This document shows positions 33,077-42,828 of a stretch of 64,000 nt of DNA, piece after piece. Numbering within the stretch: the stretch's first letter is position 1; each line of letters starts with the position of its first letter. Origin of the DNA: an uncultured Opitutia bacterium (lineage in GTDB: Bacteria; Verrucomicrobiota; Verrucomicrobiia; Opitutales; Opitutaceae); assembly GCA_903862955.1 (NCBI GenBank), contig CAIPAH010000023.1:248001-312000 (forward strand), written 5' to 3'. The position numbers were made by a program, and so were the translations under genes. Under the pieces are notes generated by a model. That model did not search any database, was not told where the DNA came from, and worked only from the letters and a program-made list of their open reading frames with translations.

Positions 33077-34696
33077 CTAGCCCTTGCGCGTTGCGACCTC
33101 GATCACGTCATGCGGGGCGGCTTCCTTCTGGCCGGCGGCGCTGACCTGGACGTAGCGGGCCTTGGCCCGCAGTTCGGGGAGATTCGCGGCGCCGAGGTAG
33201 CCCATGCCGGACTGGACGCCTCCAATCAGCGTGGCCAGCACGTCGTCAACCGAACCGGAAACTTCCTTGAGCGCCTCGATGCCTTCGGCGGCGGCCTTGC
33301 GGGTATGGTCGGCCTTGTCGTGGCCGTAGCGGCTGGCTGAGCCGGCTTTCATGGCGGCGTGGCTGCCCATGCCGCGATACTGTTTGTAGACCTTGCCGCT
33401 GATCTCGATGATTTCGCCCGGCGCCTCGCGGCAGCCGGCGAGCAATCCGCCGCAGATGACGGCGTCGGCGAGCGTGAGCGCCTTGACGATGTCGCCGGAC
33501 TTGGTGATGCCGCCGTCGGCAATCAGGCGGACGCCCTTCTTTTTCGCCGCAATGCTGGCGACGTAGAGCGCGGTAAGCTGGGGAATGCCGACGCCGGCGA
33601 CGATGCGCGTGGTGCAGATGGACCCGGGGCCCTGGCCGACCTTGATGGCGTTGGCGCCGCAGTCGGCGAGGAAGGAGACGCCCGCGGCGCTGGTGACGTT
33701 GCCGGCGATCAGGGTGAGAGCGGGAAAGGCGGCGCGGACCATCTTCACGACCTCGCCCATGCTGGTGGTGTGGCCATGCGCGGAGGAAACGGCGATCGCG
33801 TCGATGTGCTCGTCGACCAGGTGTCCGACGTGGGTGAGTATCTGGTCGCGGTCGAGCGTGCCGTCGGGCTTGCGGAGCGGCGAGAGCGCGGCGCCGACGA
33901 CGAGGCGGAACTGGGCGTCGCGGGCGGGCTTGTGGCGGGCCTTGGCCTCACCGGTGATCTTCTCGACGTCGGAAATCGTGACGAGGCCGCGCAGGTGGCC
34001 GGCGGGGTCCACGACGAGCATCTTGTTGAGGCCGACGTGGGAGGAAAAGAAGTGGTCCGCGGCCTTGATCGGGTCCTTCGCGACATCGCGCTCAAGCACG
34101 GTGATGAGCTGGGCGCGGGGCGTCATCACGGCGGAGACCTGCTTGGTCTTGTAGCGCTCCTTGACGACGTTGCCCGACAGGAGGCCGGCCAGCTTGCCGG
34201 CGCCGTCGACGACGGGGAAGGTCGAGAAAGCGAAGCGCTTGGCCTCGATCATGGCGATGACATCGCCAATGAGCTGACCGGGTGTGACGGTGATCGGATC
34301 CTGGATGAGGCCGTGGATGTGGCGTTTGACGCGCGCGACTTCCTTCACCTGCTCCTTCGCCGGCATGTTGTAATGAATGAGGCCGAGGCCGCCGTTGAGC
34401 GCCATGGCGATGGCCATGCGGGACTCGGTGACGGTGTCCATGTCCGACGAAATGACCGGGATCTGCAGTCGCAGCACGTCGGACAGCGCAGTCGCGGTGT
34501 TTGCGTCCTTGGGCAGGATCTCCGAATAGAGCGTCGCGAGCGAAACGTCGTCGAAGGTTAGCGCCGTCGGGAGACTGGCGCGGAAAAACGCGTCGGCCGG
34601 CAGGTAAAATTCCGCATCATCCTTTGCCGCAGGAACTGCGGCCAACTTGGCAGACGCGGGACGGGGGGACGTGGCAACCTTTGTCATGGTTGCCAT
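33077..34696 (-). CDS. guaB: Inosine-5'-monophosphate dehydrogenase
   Basis: A 539-aa enzyme oxidising IMP to XMP, the first step to GMP. N-terminal LTFDDVSL; tandem CBS domains at about 134-250 ([30 protein letters not shown]); catalytic loop [15 protein letters not shown] with Cys361; phosphate site [17 protein letters not shown]; flap [16 protein letters not shown] 34696 is used, with ATG 34687 possible. The extra N-terminal 30 residues (Ala/Lys/Pro-rich) are longer than usual. Confidence 0.96.
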   Translation of the reverse strand: MATMTKVATSPRPASAKLAAVPAAKDDAEFYLPADAFFRASLPTALTFDDVSLATLYSEILPKDANTATALSDVLRLQIPVISSDMDTVTESRMAIAMALNGGLGLIHYNMPAKEQVKEVARVKRHIHGLIQDPITVTPGQLIGDVIAMIEAKRFAFSTFPVVDGAGKLAGLLSGNVVKERYKTKQVSAVMTPRAQLITVLERDVAKDPIKAADHFFSSHVGLNKMLVVDPAGHLRGLVTISDVEKITGEAKARHKPARDAQFRLVVGAALSPLRKPDGTLDRDQILTHVGHLVDEHIDAIAVSSAHGHTTSMGEVVKMVRAAFPALTLIAGNVTSAAGVSFLADCGANAIKVGQGPGSICTTRIVAGVGIPQLTALYVASIAAKKKGVRLIADGGITKSGDIVKALTLADAVICGGLLAGCREAPGEIIEISGKVYKQYRGMGSHAAMKAGSASRYGHDKADHTRKAAAEGIEALKEVSGSVDDVLATLIGGVQSGMGYLGAANLPELRAKARYVQVSAAGQKEAAPHDVIEVATRKG

Positions 34697-34827
34697 GAAC
34701 GAAGTAGGGCCCTGCGCGCGGAGAGCAAATAGAAATTCGGGTTTAGGGTTATGCGGGCGGAATTTTCCACGGTCGTAGCCGAGTCGTCTTCCTTTTCCCG
34801 TGTCATCCGGCCTCAATTGGGTTTTCC

Positions 34828-35889
34828 ATGGGAGCGACAAATTTGCCTCCGATGCAGTATCGACTCCAATTCCGCCGTTACCGGCTGCCGTTTCGGTCCG
34901 CGATGCGGACGGCGCACGGGCCGTGGACGGAGCGTGAAGGCCTCCTGGTGCGGCTGGAGGATGCGGCGGGCGGGGTGGGTTATGGCGAGGCGGCGCCGAT
35001 CCCCTGGTTCGGGAGCGAAACCGTCGACTCCGCCGGGTCCGCCTGCCGGGAGCTGGGCGAAGCCGTTGATGACGAGCGTCTCGGCGCGCTGCCGCGCGAA
35101 CTGGGCTGTCTCAGGAACGCGTTGGCCGCTGCTCGTCCGCGCGAGAAAGCTTTCGCGCCCGTTCACCCGCATCTCGCGGTGGCGGCGCTGCTGCCGGCGG
35201 GCCGGGCAGTACTGGGGCTGATTGCGGCGAAGGCCGAGGCGGGGTTTCGGGTCTTCAAATGGAAGGTGGGCGTCGGCGACCCGGCCGATGAACTTGCCTT
35301 GCTGGACGACGTCTGTGCGGCGCTGCCCAGTGGCGCGAAGCTGCGGCTCGACGCCAACGGCGCCTGGGACCGGCGGCAGGCGGAGCGCTGGCTGGCGCGG
35401 TGTGCGGACCGCCCGGTGGAGTTCGTGGAGCAACCTGCCTTCGCCGGGCCTACGGCGGGCAGGCCCTCTGCGACAGAAATGCGAAAGGTTGATGATTTGT
35501 TGCGGGGGTTGGCGGGGGATTTTCCGACGCCGATTGCGTTGGACGAGTCGGTGGCGAGCGATGCCGACGTCGAGCGCTGGCTGGCGATGGACTGGCAGGG
35601 CGTGTGGGTCATCAAGCCGTCGCTGCTCGGCGATGTGGCGACGACGCTGGCCGGCCTCGCCAAGGCTCGGGCGACAGTGGTCTTTTCGTCCGCGTTGGAA
35701 ACCCGCCTCGGCGCGCAGGCGGCGTTGCGGGTGGCGTTTGGTTGGCAGGGCGAGCCGCGCGCGCTGGGCTTTGGCGTGTGGCCGCTGTTTGCAGACGGGC
35801 GATTTGACGGACCCTACGCGGGGCCGTTTTTGCATTGGGAAGATGTGAATCGGATCAACCCGGAGGCCGTATGGAACGCGCTGAGCTGA
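34828..35889 (+). CDS. menC: o-Succinylbenzoate synthase
   Basis: A 353-aa enolase-superfamily enzyme dehydrating SHCHC to o-succinylbenzoate in menaquinone synthesis. Motifs: [27 protein letters not shown] (Lys-x-Lys base), metal ligands in [17 protein letters not shown] and [10 protein letters not shown], and the second base in [11 protein letters not shown]. The start may be ATG 34852 ([14 protein letters not shown]) rather than 34828. The menE start overlaps the end of this gene by 19 nt. Confidence 0.88.
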   Translation: MGATNLPPMQYRLQFRRYRLPFRSAMRTAHGPWTEREGLLVRLEDAAGGVGYGEAAPIPWFGSETVDSAGSACRELGEAVDDERLGALPRELGCLRNALAAARPREKAFAPVHPHLAVAALLPAGRAVLGLIAAKAEAGFRVFKWKVGVGDPADELALLDDVCAALPSGAKLRLDANGAWDRRQAERWLARCADRPVEFVEQPAFAGPTAGRPSATEMRKVDDLLRGLAGDFPTPIALDESVASDADVERWLAMDWQGVWVIKPSLLGDVATTLAGLAKARATVVFSSALETRLGAQAALRVAFGWQGEPRALGFGVWPLFADGRFDGPYAGPFLHWEDVNRINPEAVWNALS

Positions 35890-37016
35890 GCAAGCTGCTT
35901 CGTTCCACCGGCTGCGCGGAAGTGAGGGACGGCTTCACCTTCCTGTGCGATCCGGCGTGGGGCGCCAGCGAGCGCACCGCCGTGGCGTCGCTGCAGAAGT
36001 CGAAAATCGAAATTCAAAATTCTAGAATTGAGTCCGGCTGGCTCTGCGTGTCCACGGGCGGCACGAGTGGCGGGGTGCGGTTTGCGCGGCACGACGAACG
36101 CACGCTGACGGCGGCCGTGGAGGGATTCCGCGTCCATTTCGGCCTGGAGCGCGTGAATGCGGTGGGCGTGCTGCCGGCGCATCATGTCAGCGGCCTGATG
36201 GCGCGGGTGCGCTGCGCGGCGACGGGAGGGGAATACCTCGCCGCGGATTGGAAATCGCTCGAGGCGGGCCGGCGGCCGGTGCTGACCAAGGTGGGTTGGG
36301 TGATTTCGCTGGTGCCCACTCAGCTGCAACGGCTGATGCAATCGCCGGACACGGTTACCTGGTTGCGGGGATTCAAGGTGATTTTCGTCGGGGGCGGGCC
36401 GGTTTGGTCGGAGCTGGCGGATGCCGCCGCGGCGGCCGGCCTGCCGGTGTCGCTGAGCTACGGCATGACGGAGACCGCGGCGATGGTGACGGCGCTGCGG
36501 CCGGAGGACTTTTTGGCGGGTGACCGCAGCTCGGGGTCGGCGCTGCCGCACGCGCGCGTGGCCCTGGATGGCGAGGGCGTGGTCACGATCACCGGGGAGT
36601 CTGTGTTTCGCGGCTATTTCCCGGGAGACGACGCCACCCGCGAGTTTGTGACGGAGGACCTGGGGCGGATCGACGAGCGCGGACACCTGCACGTGCTCGG
36701 CCGCCGCGATGCGGTGATCATCACGGGTGGGAAAAAAGTGCAGCCGGCGGAAGTCGAGGCGGCGCTGCGGGCGAGCGGGGAATTTTCCGACGTGGCGGTG
36801 GTGGGTGTGTTGGACCCGGAATGGGGCCAGGAAGTGGTGGCCTGCTATCCGGCGGCCGGGAAGGAGCCGGATCCGGCGCGAGTGGCGGCGGCGGTGGAGG
36901 GCCTGTCCGCCTTCAAGCGGCCCAAGCGTTTCCTGGCGGTCGCGGACTGGTCGCGCAACGCGCAGGGGAAGCTGAATCGGGCGGCGCTGCTGGCGGCGGC
37001 GCAGGCGACGCGCTAG
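35871..37016 (+). CDS. menE: o-Succinylbenzoate-CoA ligase, short form
   Basis: A 381-aa AMP-forming acyl-CoA ligase-type protein, shorter than the usual 450-490 aa, mainly at the N-terminus. Motifs: phosphate loop VSTGGTSGGVRF, SYGMTETAAMVTAL, VTEDLGRIDERGHLHVLGRRDAVIITGGKKV, and the C-terminal Lys in SRNAQGKLNRAAL. Activates o-succinylbenzoate with CoA for DHNA-CoA formation. Residues 43-55 (LQKSKIEIQNSRI) are coded by an AT-rich low-complexity insertion. The overlap with menC indicates an operon. Confidence 0.85.
   Translation: MERAELSKLLRSTGCAEVRDGFTFLCDPAWGASERTAVASLQKSKIEIQNSRIESGWLCVSTGGTSGGVRFARHDERTLTAAVEGFRVHFGLERVNAVGVLPAHHVSGLMARVRCAATGGEYLAADWKSLEAGRRPVLTKVGWVISLVPTQLQRLMQSPDTVTWLRGFKVIFVGGGPVWSELADAAAAAGLPVSLSYGMTETAAMVTALRPEDFLAGDRSSGSALPHARVALDGEGVVTITGESVFRGYFPGDDATREFVTEDLGRIDERGHLHVLGRRDAVIITGGKKVQPAEVEAALRASGEFSDVAVVGVLDPEWGQEVVACYPAAGKEPDPARVAAAVEGLSAFKRPKRFLAVADWSRNAQGKLNRAALLAAAQATR
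36000..36032 (+). repeat. AT-rich low-complexity block inside menE
   Basis: TCGAAAATCGAAATTCAAAA and following bases form an AT-rich run in otherwise GC-rich coding sequence and end in the 12-bp palindrome AATTCTAGAATT (36018-36029). It keeps the frame. It resembles dispersed intergenic repeat text more than coding sequence. Confidence 0.6.
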
Positions 37017-37037
37017 GGCGACGCGGCCCGGGATTTC

Positions 37038-37445
37038 TCAGCCGGCTTTTATCCAGGCGAGCAGCACGGGCGGGAGAGGGGCGCGCTCGCGCTTCTGGCG
37101 GGAGATGCAGACGTGCTCGGTGCGGACGCGGGCGGCGACCTTGTTACCGCCGCCGAGCCGGATGACCTCGTAGCGGATGGCGAAGGAGTTCTCGGACAAC
37201 AGCGCCGGCGAGACGGTGATCTTGAGTTTGTCGCCGCAGGCGAGGGGCCGGAGGTATTCCGCCTCGCTCTTTGAAACGGGGATGACCACGCCGGTTTCGG
37301 AAAAAAACGCCTTCAGCTCGATGCCGGCGGCTTGCAGGGCTTCCTCGTAGGCCTCGTGGCAAATGGAAAGGAAGTTGGCGAAGTAGACCACCCCCGCGGC
37401 GTCGGTGTCGGGGAAATGGACCGTGCGGTGGTAGGCGAAGGGCAT
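37038..37445 (-). CDS. Hotdog-fold acyl-CoA thioesterase, probably DHNA-CoA hydrolase
   Basis: A 135-aa 4-hydroxybenzoyl-CoA thioesterase-type hotdog protein. The signature VHFPDTDAAGVVYFANFL contains the catalytic Asp. It ends next to menE in convergent orientation; with menC and menE nearby, hydrolysis of 1,4-dihydroxy-2-naphthoyl-CoA in menaquinone synthesis is the likely role, but this is inferred from position. Cytoplasmic. Its upstream region holds an inverted repeat. Confidence 0.85.
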   Translation of the reverse strand: MPFAYHRTVHFPDTDAAGVVYFANFLSICHEAYEEALQAAGIELKAFFSETGVVIPVSKSEAEYLRPLACGDKLKITVSPALLSENSFAIRYEVIRLGGGNKVAARVRTEHVCISRQKRERAPLPPVLLAWIKAG

Positions 37446-37454
37446 CGGAAGGCA

Positions 37455-37548
37455 GTAAGCTGTAAGCGATAAGCGATAAGCTCCAGAGAGAATTTGGTGG
37501 GCTAGTGTTTCGCCGACTTGCGCTTAGCGCTTACCGCTTAAAGCTTAG
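37455..37548. repeat. Inverted repeat, AGCTGTAAGCG class, copy 1
   Basis: The 28-nt arms at 37455-37482 and 37521-37548 match in inverted orientation at 23 of 28 positions. The left arm is made of GTAAGC/GATAAGC units. It occupies almost the whole spacer between the divergent thioesterase and polX genes. A related element lies at 53401-53475. Confidence 0.8.
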
Positions 37549-37557
37549 GGCTTCCCC

Positions 37558-39327
37558 ATGACCAAAAACGAGATCGCCGACGTGCTGGACGAGATCGGCA
37601 CGCTGTTGGAATTGAAGGGCGAGAACCCGTTCAAGATCCGCGCCTACCAGACGGGCGCGCGGGCGCTGGAGGCGATCGAGGAGGCGGAACTGACGCGTCT
37701 CATCCAGGCGGAGGAACTCAAGACGGTGAAGGGCATTGGCGATGCCCTGTCGCAGAAGATCACCGAGCTGCACACCACGGGAAAATTGGAATTCTACCAA
37801 AAGCTGAAGGCCACGGTTGAGCCGGGGCTGCTCGAGATGGTGGAGATCCCGGGCCTGGGGCCGAAGAAGATCCGGGCGCTGCGGGACAAGCTCGGGATCA
37901 CGAGCATCGCGGCGCTCACGCAGGCGTGCAACGAGGGCAAGGTAGCCGCGCTGGACGGGTTTGGCGAAAAGACGCAGGAAAAGATTTTGGCTGGCATCAA
38001 GAACCGCGAGGCCTACGGGCGGCGTCACCTGTGGTGGGACGCCTGGGAAATCGCGACGCCCATCGTGGCGGGGCTGCGGAAGCTGCCGCAGGTGAAGCAG
38101 GCCGAGGCAGCGGGCAGCCTGCGGCGTGGCATGGAAACGGTCGGTGACTTGGACTTTCTCGTGGCGGGGAACGAGGTGGCGCCCGTCGTGGCTTGGTTCA
38201 CGCAGCTGCCAGCGGTGAAGGAAGTAACGGCCTCGGGTGAGACGAAGGCCAGCGTGCGGTTCGAGAGCGGGCTGCAGGCGGACCTGCGGATCGTGCCGGA
38301 GGACCAGTTCGTCTTTGCATTGCACCATTTCACCGGCTCGAAGGACCACAACGTCCAGATGCGGTCCCGCGCGCAGTCCCGCGGGCTGAGTTTGAGCGAG
38401 TGGGGCTTGGTGCCGGCTGAAGGCGAAGGCACGGCGAAGGAGAAGGCGGAGGCGGCGCGGGCCAAAAAGGGCAAGGTTGCGAACAAGATTACCAACGAGA
38501 CCGAGCTGTTCAAAGCGCTTGGGCTGTATTTCATCCCGCCGGAACTGCGCGAGGGTCTGGGCGAAATCGAGGCGGCGGAACAGGGTGAGCTGCCGCGGTT
38601 GGTCGAGCTGAAGGACCTGCACGGGGCATTTCACAATCACACTACCGCGTCCGACGGCCGCAACACCCTCGCGGAGATGACCGCCGCGGCGGAGGCGCTG
38701 GGCTGGGAATACCTCGGCATCGCCGATCACTCGAAATCCAGCTATCAGGCCAACGGATTGAGCGAGGAGCGGCTGTTGAAGCAGGTGGCGGAAATCCGTG
38801 CGCTCAACGCGTCCAGGAGATTCAAGACCCACGTCTTCGCGGGCGTCGAGTGCGACATCCTGCCGGACGGCCGGCTGGACTACGACGACGCCGTGCTGGC
38901 GAAACTCGATTACCTGGTCGCGTCGGTGCACAATGTGTTCACCCAGGACGAAGCGACGATGACCGCGCGCATCATTCGCGCCATCGAGCACCCGCGCACC
39001 ACGATGCTGGGACACCTGACCGGCCGCCTGCTGCTGCGCCGCGAGGGCTATCGCGTCGAAGTGGGCAAGATCATCGACGCCGCGATTGCGAATCACGTGG
39101 TGATCGAGATGAATGCGAGTCCCTGGCGGCTGGACATGGACTGGCGTCACTGGCGCAAGGCAGCCGAGCGCGGCTTGGTGTGTTCGGTGAACCCCGACGC
39201 CCACGAGACGGCGGGGCTCCAACATGTTCGCGCCGGCATCAACGCCGCGCGAAAGGGCTGGCTGACGAAGGAGAACGTCCTCAACACGCTCGACCTAGCC
39301 GCGGTGAAAAAGCGTTTGGCCCGCTAG
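37558..39327 (+). CDS. polX: DNA polymerase X family protein with PHP exonuclease domain
   Basis: A 589-aa repair polymerase. Residues about 1-330 form the family X polymerase: helix-hairpin-helix elements ([18 protein letters not shown]), [18 protein letters not shown] (palm Asp pair) and [11 protein letters not shown]. Residues about 345-585 form the PHP domain with 3'-5' exonuclease metal ligands: [41 protein letters not shown] and NPDAHE. Acts in base-excision repair and gap filling. The ATG follows the repeat at 37455-37548 by 9 nt. Confidence 0.95.
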   Translation: MTKNEIADVLDEIGTLLELKGENPFKIRAYQTGARALEAIEEAELTRLIQAEELKTVKGIGDALSQKITELHTTGKLEFYQKLKATVEPGLLEMVEIPGLGPKKIRALRDKLGITSIAALTQACNEGKVAALDGFGEKTQEKILAGIKNREAYGRRHLWWDAWEIATPIVAGLRKLPQVKQAEAAGSLRRGMETVGDLDFLVAGNEVAPVVAWFTQLPAVKEVTASGETKASVRFESGLQADLRIVPEDQFVFALHHFTGSKDHNVQMRSRAQSRGLSLSEWGLVPAEGEGTAKEKAEAARAKKGKVANKITNETELFKALGLYFIPPELREGLGEIEAAEQGELPRLVELKDLHGAFHNHTTASDGRNTLAEMTAAAEALGWEYLGIADHSKSSYQANGLSEERLLKQVAEIRALNASRRFKTHVFAGVECDILPDGRLDYDDAVLAKLDYLVASVHNVFTQDEATMTARIIRAIEHPRTTMLGHLTGRLLLRREGYRVEVGKIIDAAIANHVVIEMNASPWRLDMDWRHWRKAAERGLVCSVNPDAHETAGLQHVRAGINAARKGWLTKENVLNTLDLAAVKKRLAR

Positions 39328-39340
39328 TGGGAGCTGGGGC

Positions 39341-39367
39341 GAGGCGATCCCGAGGTGGGATCACCTC
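39341..39367. terminator. Hairpin between convergent genes
   Basis: GAGG-C-GATCCC, loop GAGGT, GGGATC-A-CCTC forms a 10-bp stem with one mismatch between polX and the convergent membrane-protein gene. There is no U-tract, so it is only a possible terminator. Confidence 0.4.
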
Positions 39368-40901
39368 AGTGCAACTGTGCGACGTCGCGGGCGGGGATGA
39401 GCTTCGGCACCCACTTGATGACGTGGTAGGGCGACTGGCCGTGGTGCATCCGGTCCCAGTAGGGTGCGGCGTAGGGATAGACCACAATGTCGCTGGCGGG
39501 TTGGTAGCGGGTGAAGAGACTCTTGCGGATGTGGCTCTGGTCGTAGCCCCACGTCGCGCCCGCACCCAGGTCCACGTAGACGATGTAAACGGCGGCGAAT
39601 TCCTGCGCGCGGATGCGGGCGTTGAGGTTTTCCCGGATCTGCTGGAGGTCGCGCTGGACGCTGATGTAGGCGGCGGGAACGTCCGCGCCCATGTGGTCCA
39701 TGGCTTGGACAATGCTCACCGTGTGGCCGTGCGTCAGGAGCGTGACGTCAGAGTGGGTGTGGACGAAGGGCTCGAGCAACGGATCGGCGAGGATGGGTCC
39801 GCGGACGTCGCCGACGCTGGCTTCGAGATTTTCCCAATGGTCACGTCCGGGCAGCGGCGGAATCAGGAAGCCGAGCACGACGACGTTGGCCCAAAGCAGC
39901 GCGCGCCCGGCGCGTGGCCACGCCGCGAGTCGCCGGAGCGCGACCACGACGAGCGGTGCGAGCAGCAGGTGATAGAAATACACCAGGTAATTGCCGGCGT
40001 GCCAGCCGAGCATGCCCAGCAGGGCGATCGCAGAGAGGACGGCGGCCCAGTTCCACAGGTCGACGGCGGGACTGATCCAAGGCCGGTCCAGCGTTGCGGA
40101 AAATTGGCGCCGGACGGGTCGGTCCAGGCAGGCGAGGATCAGCACGCCGCCGGTCAGCACGACGAACGCGAGCGTTTGGCCCAGCAGGATATCGAGATGG
40201 CGTCCGGCGACGGTGCGGTGAAAGACCACGGTCGAGAGATAGTAAAACGGCGCGACGGCGTTCAGCACGGCGGCCACGAGCGCGGCCAGCGCGGCGGACA
40301 GCCCGAGGTACGCGAAAGCCCGGCGCGGCGGGCCGAACAGGAACAGATGCGACACCACGATGCCCCAGCCGAGGGCGAAGTAGGGTTTCGTCAGCGCGGC
40401 CAGCGTCGCCAGGACAAGGCCGGCGAGGAGCGCGGGCCAGGTGCCGCGCCGGCTGACGGCGAGGGTGGCGACGAAGAGCGCGGTGCCCAGCAGGTCGGCG
40501 TTGGCGGACAGGGAATGGCTGCTGACGTTGAGGATGTAGACGATGGCGAGCCCGGCGGCGGTTTCGATTCCGCCCACGCTTTCGCTGCGGAGCACCCAGG
40601 CGAGAAGGCCAAGCAGGGCGAACAGCGCGCAGCTGCTGGCCCAGCGATGGGCGACGTAGGCGTTGGGGATCAGCGCGGTGAACGGCCGGGCCCAGAGCGC
40701 ATAGCCGGGGCCATAGACGTTGGCGCAGGTCGTGACGCCCGTCTCGGTGTAGGCGTTGCCACCGGCGGTGATCTCGACGAAGCCGGGCTCGTCCTGGGTG
40801 ATGGGATGCCCGATCTGCAGCACCTCGTAATGCAGCAGGCCGTAATACGACGTGACGGCGAGCAAGGACAGCAGGAGGCCGAAGCGGAGGGGGTTGATCA
40901 T
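39366..40901 (-). CDS. Polytopic membrane protein, glycosyltransferase-like (GT39/ArnT-like layout)
   Basis: A 511-aa inner-membrane protein from ATG 40901, with about 10 hydrophobic helices in residues 1-375 and a soluble C-terminal domain. The first periplasmic loop HPITQDEPGFVEITAGGNAYTETG has an acidic pair where ArnT/PMT-like lipid-linked sugar transferases place their catalytic Asp/Glu; this is the only functional clue. The substrate is unknown. It lies just downstream of a lipoprotein and an exopolysaccharide sugar-transferase gene on the same strand, suggesting cell-surface glycan work. Confidence 0.75.
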   Translation of the reverse strand: MINPLRFGLLLSLLAVTSYYGLLHYEVLQIGHPITQDEPGFVEITAGGNAYTETGVTTCANVYGPGYALWARPFTALIPNAYVAHRWASSCALFALLGLLAWVLRSESVGGIETAAGLAIVYILNVSSHSLSANADLLGTALFVATLAVSRRGTWPALLAGLVLATLAALTKPYFALGWGIVVSHLFLFGPPRRAFAYLGLSAALAALVAAVLNAVAPFYYLSTVVFHRTVAGRHLDILLGQTLAFVVLTGGVLILACLDRPVRRQFSATLDRPWISPAVDLWNWAAVLSAIALLGMLGWHAGNYLVYFYHLLLAPLVVVALRRLAAWPRAGRALLWANVVVLGFLIPPLPGRDHWENLEASVGDVRGPILADPLLEPFVHTHSDVTLLTHGHTVSIVQAMDHMGADVPAAYISVQRDLQQIRENLNARIRAQEFAAVYIVYVDLGAGATWGYDQSHIRKSLFTRYQPASDIVVYPYAAPYWDRMHHGQSPYHVIKWVPKLIPARDVAQLH

Positions 40902-40956
40902 GCCCGTGACATCACTGGCCACTTCCCGCCGCGGAGCGCAAGCCGGGAGCGGGCGG

Positions 40957-41355
40957 CTATTTCGCCAAAGCCACGAGCACAGACTCGAAGCCGAGCAGAT
41001 CGAAGATTTTCGCCACCTGCTGGGCGCGCGAAAATGCCTGAATGCTCTGGTCCCGATCGGTGATGCCCTTGGGCACCTCGATGTGGATGACCGTCTTCCG
41101 GTCGATGGCGTTGTTGGCCAGCAGGTCGAGCACCCGGTCCCGGGCGACCGCCTGGCCGTCCGCGGACCGAGCCACACCGCCGGCATCGAACGTGATCACA
41201 TACACGGGATACAGCTTGTACCCGCCGACGATCATCGGCGCCGGCGCGGCGGGCTGGGGTGCCGGCTTGGTTGCGGGCTTCGGCGCGGGGCCGGCGCAGG
41301 CGCACAGCAATAGCGTGGCAACCGCGGAAGCGAGACGGGCGGAAATTCGGTTCAT
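40957..41355 (-). CDS. Putative lipoprotein
   Basis: A 132-aa protein with a short signal and lipobox ATLLLCAC (lipid-modified Cys18), then a Pro/Ala-rich linker and a domain starting MIVGGYKLYPVYVITFDAGG. The later part (QAVARDRVLDLLANNAIDRK...) is mixed alpha/beta and not recognised. It would be anchored to the inner or outer membrane. It starts 12 nt after the sugar-transferase gene, so it is probably part of that operon. Confidence 0.8.
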   Translation of the reverse strand: MNRISARLASAVATLLLCACAGPAPKPATKPAPQPAAPAPMIVGGYKLYPVYVITFDAGGVARSADGQAVARDRVLDLLANNAIDRKTVIHIEVPKGITDRDQSIQAFSRAQQVAKIFDLLGFESVLVALAK

Positions 41356-41367
41356 GGCGCGAAAAAT

Positions 41368-42753
41368 TTATCGTCCCCCGCGACCGAAGAGGGCGACGGG
41401 AATCGTGGCGAGGAGGATCTTGAAATCGAGCCACAGCGACCACTGGTCGATGTAGGCGAGGTCGAGGCGGACCCAGTCGGTGAAGTCGGCGATGTCATTG
41501 CGGCCGCTGATCTGCCAGAGGCAGGTGAGGCCGGGCTTCACGCTCAACCGGCGGCGGTGGGTGTCGTTGTCGAAGCGCTGGACCTCCGCGACGGGCAGCG
41601 GACGCGGTCCCACGAGGCTCATCTCGCCGCGGAGCACGTTCCACAGTTGGGGCAGTTCGTCGAGGCTGTGCCGGCGCAGGAAGCGCCCGAGCGGCGTGAC
41701 GCGCGGGTCGTTGCTCACCTTGAAAACGGGGCCGCGCATTTCGTTCTGGCTCGCGAGCCCGGCCTGCTCGTCCTCCGCGCCACGCCGCATGGAACGGAAT
41801 TTCAGCATACGGAAGGCGCGGCCGTTGATGCCGGCGCGCTCCTGCCGGTAGAGCGCGGGGCCGGGGGAAGTCAGCCGGATGGCGAGGGTGATCACCAGCA
41901 GCAGGGGCGAGAGCAACACGAGGAGGATGCCGGCCGCGACGTAGTCGAAGATCTGCTTGATCAACAGGTCGCCGAGCGAGGCGGATTGGGCGCGATAGTA
42001 GAACACCGCCTCGCCGCCGAACTGGTCGACGGTGACGCGGGGCCACGGCACGGCGGACCAGCCCTGCCGCACGAGCACCTCGACGCCCTCGCGGCCGCAC
42101 GCGCGCAGAACGGCCGAGGCTTGGTCGCGGGCGACGCCGGCGAGGTTGAGGATGACGACGTTGATGGACTGGTCGTGGAGCCGGCGGACGAATTCCTCGG
42201 GTGACTGCACGGCCGGGTCGAAATCGCCGGCGTCCTCCAGCGTGGCGCTTTCCGCCCGCGTGAGTGCCTCGCGCAGTTGGCGGTTTTCCTCCGGCTGCCC
42301 CACCCAGAGCGCGCGGCGCTGCCGCTGGCCGGAGGCGAATTTCCGCGCATCAAGCCAGGCGGCAAACTCGTAGCGGGCATACACGAGCACGCCGCCGATG
42401 GCGCCGACGAGCATGATGACCGAGCGCGCGAGCTGCTCGCGCAGGACGAACAAAAACAGAATCAGCCCGATGACGGTGAACGCGCAGCTGCGCAGCACGA
42501 CGAAGAGCGCACGCAGCCGCTGGCTGGCGCGCGGCGCCTCATAAAAACCCTGCCCGGCCAACACGAGCGGCCCCAGCACCACCACGGCAGGCAACAGCCA
42601 CAGGTAGGCTGCGATGGGCTCGAGTGCGTGCCAGTGAAACCACCGGCTGCCGGCCTCGCGCAGGATGTAGCCGGCCAGCAGGCCGATCGCGAAGAGACAC
42701 CCGTCAGCCACCTGGAGGATGCGCGTGCGCGTCTGCTGGAAGTGCGAAAGCAT
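41368..42753 (-). CDS. Exopolysaccharide polyprenyl-phosphate sugar transferase (WcaJ/WbaP type)
   Basis: A 461-aa inner-membrane enzyme that starts repeat-unit synthesis by moving a sugar-1-phosphate to undecaprenyl phosphate. N-terminal region has four to five helices; a CoA-binding-like Rossmann region is at about 145-245; a membrane segment follows (IKQIFDYVAAGILLVLLSPLLLVI); the catalytic domain has RLTSPGPALYRQERAG, MLKFRSMR, RRHSLDELPQLWNVLRGEMS, VGPRP and KPGLTCLWQISGRN. All family motifs are present. Downstream genes are a lipoprotein and a large membrane protein. Confidence 0.94.
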   Translation of the reverse strand: MLSHFQQTRTRILQVADGCLFAIGLLAGYILREAGSRWFHWHALEPIAAYLWLLPAVVVLGPLVLAGQGFYEAPRASQRLRALFVVLRSCAFTVIGLILFLFVLREQLARSVIMLVGAIGGVLVYARYEFAAWLDARKFASGQRQRRALWVGQPEENRQLREALTRAESATLEDAGDFDPAVQSPEEFVRRLHDQSINVVILNLAGVARDQASAVLRACGREGVEVLVRQGWSAVPWPRVTVDQFGGEAVFYYRAQSASLGDLLIKQIFDYVAAGILLVLLSPLLLVITLAIRLTSPGPALYRQERAGINGRAFRMLKFRSMRRGAEDEQAGLASQNEMRGPVFKVSNDPRVTPLGRFLRRHSLDELPQLWNVLRGEMSLVGPRPLPVAEVQRFDNDTHRRRLSVKPGLTCLWQISGRNDIADFTDWVRLDLAYIDQWSLWLDFKILLATIPVALFGRGGR

Positions 42754-42828
42754 GGGGCAGGATGCAGAATCAGGGAGTGGGCCGGAGGCTGCAATACCGG
42801 GCCGGGCGGCGCAGGCCGGCCGGACGGG

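Noticed and set aside
38850-41063. 737-aa plus-strand frame
   Set aside because: It is antisense to the membrane protein and overlaps polX; high GC keeps the frame open. Composition is Gly/Arg/Asp/Glu-rich with no domain.
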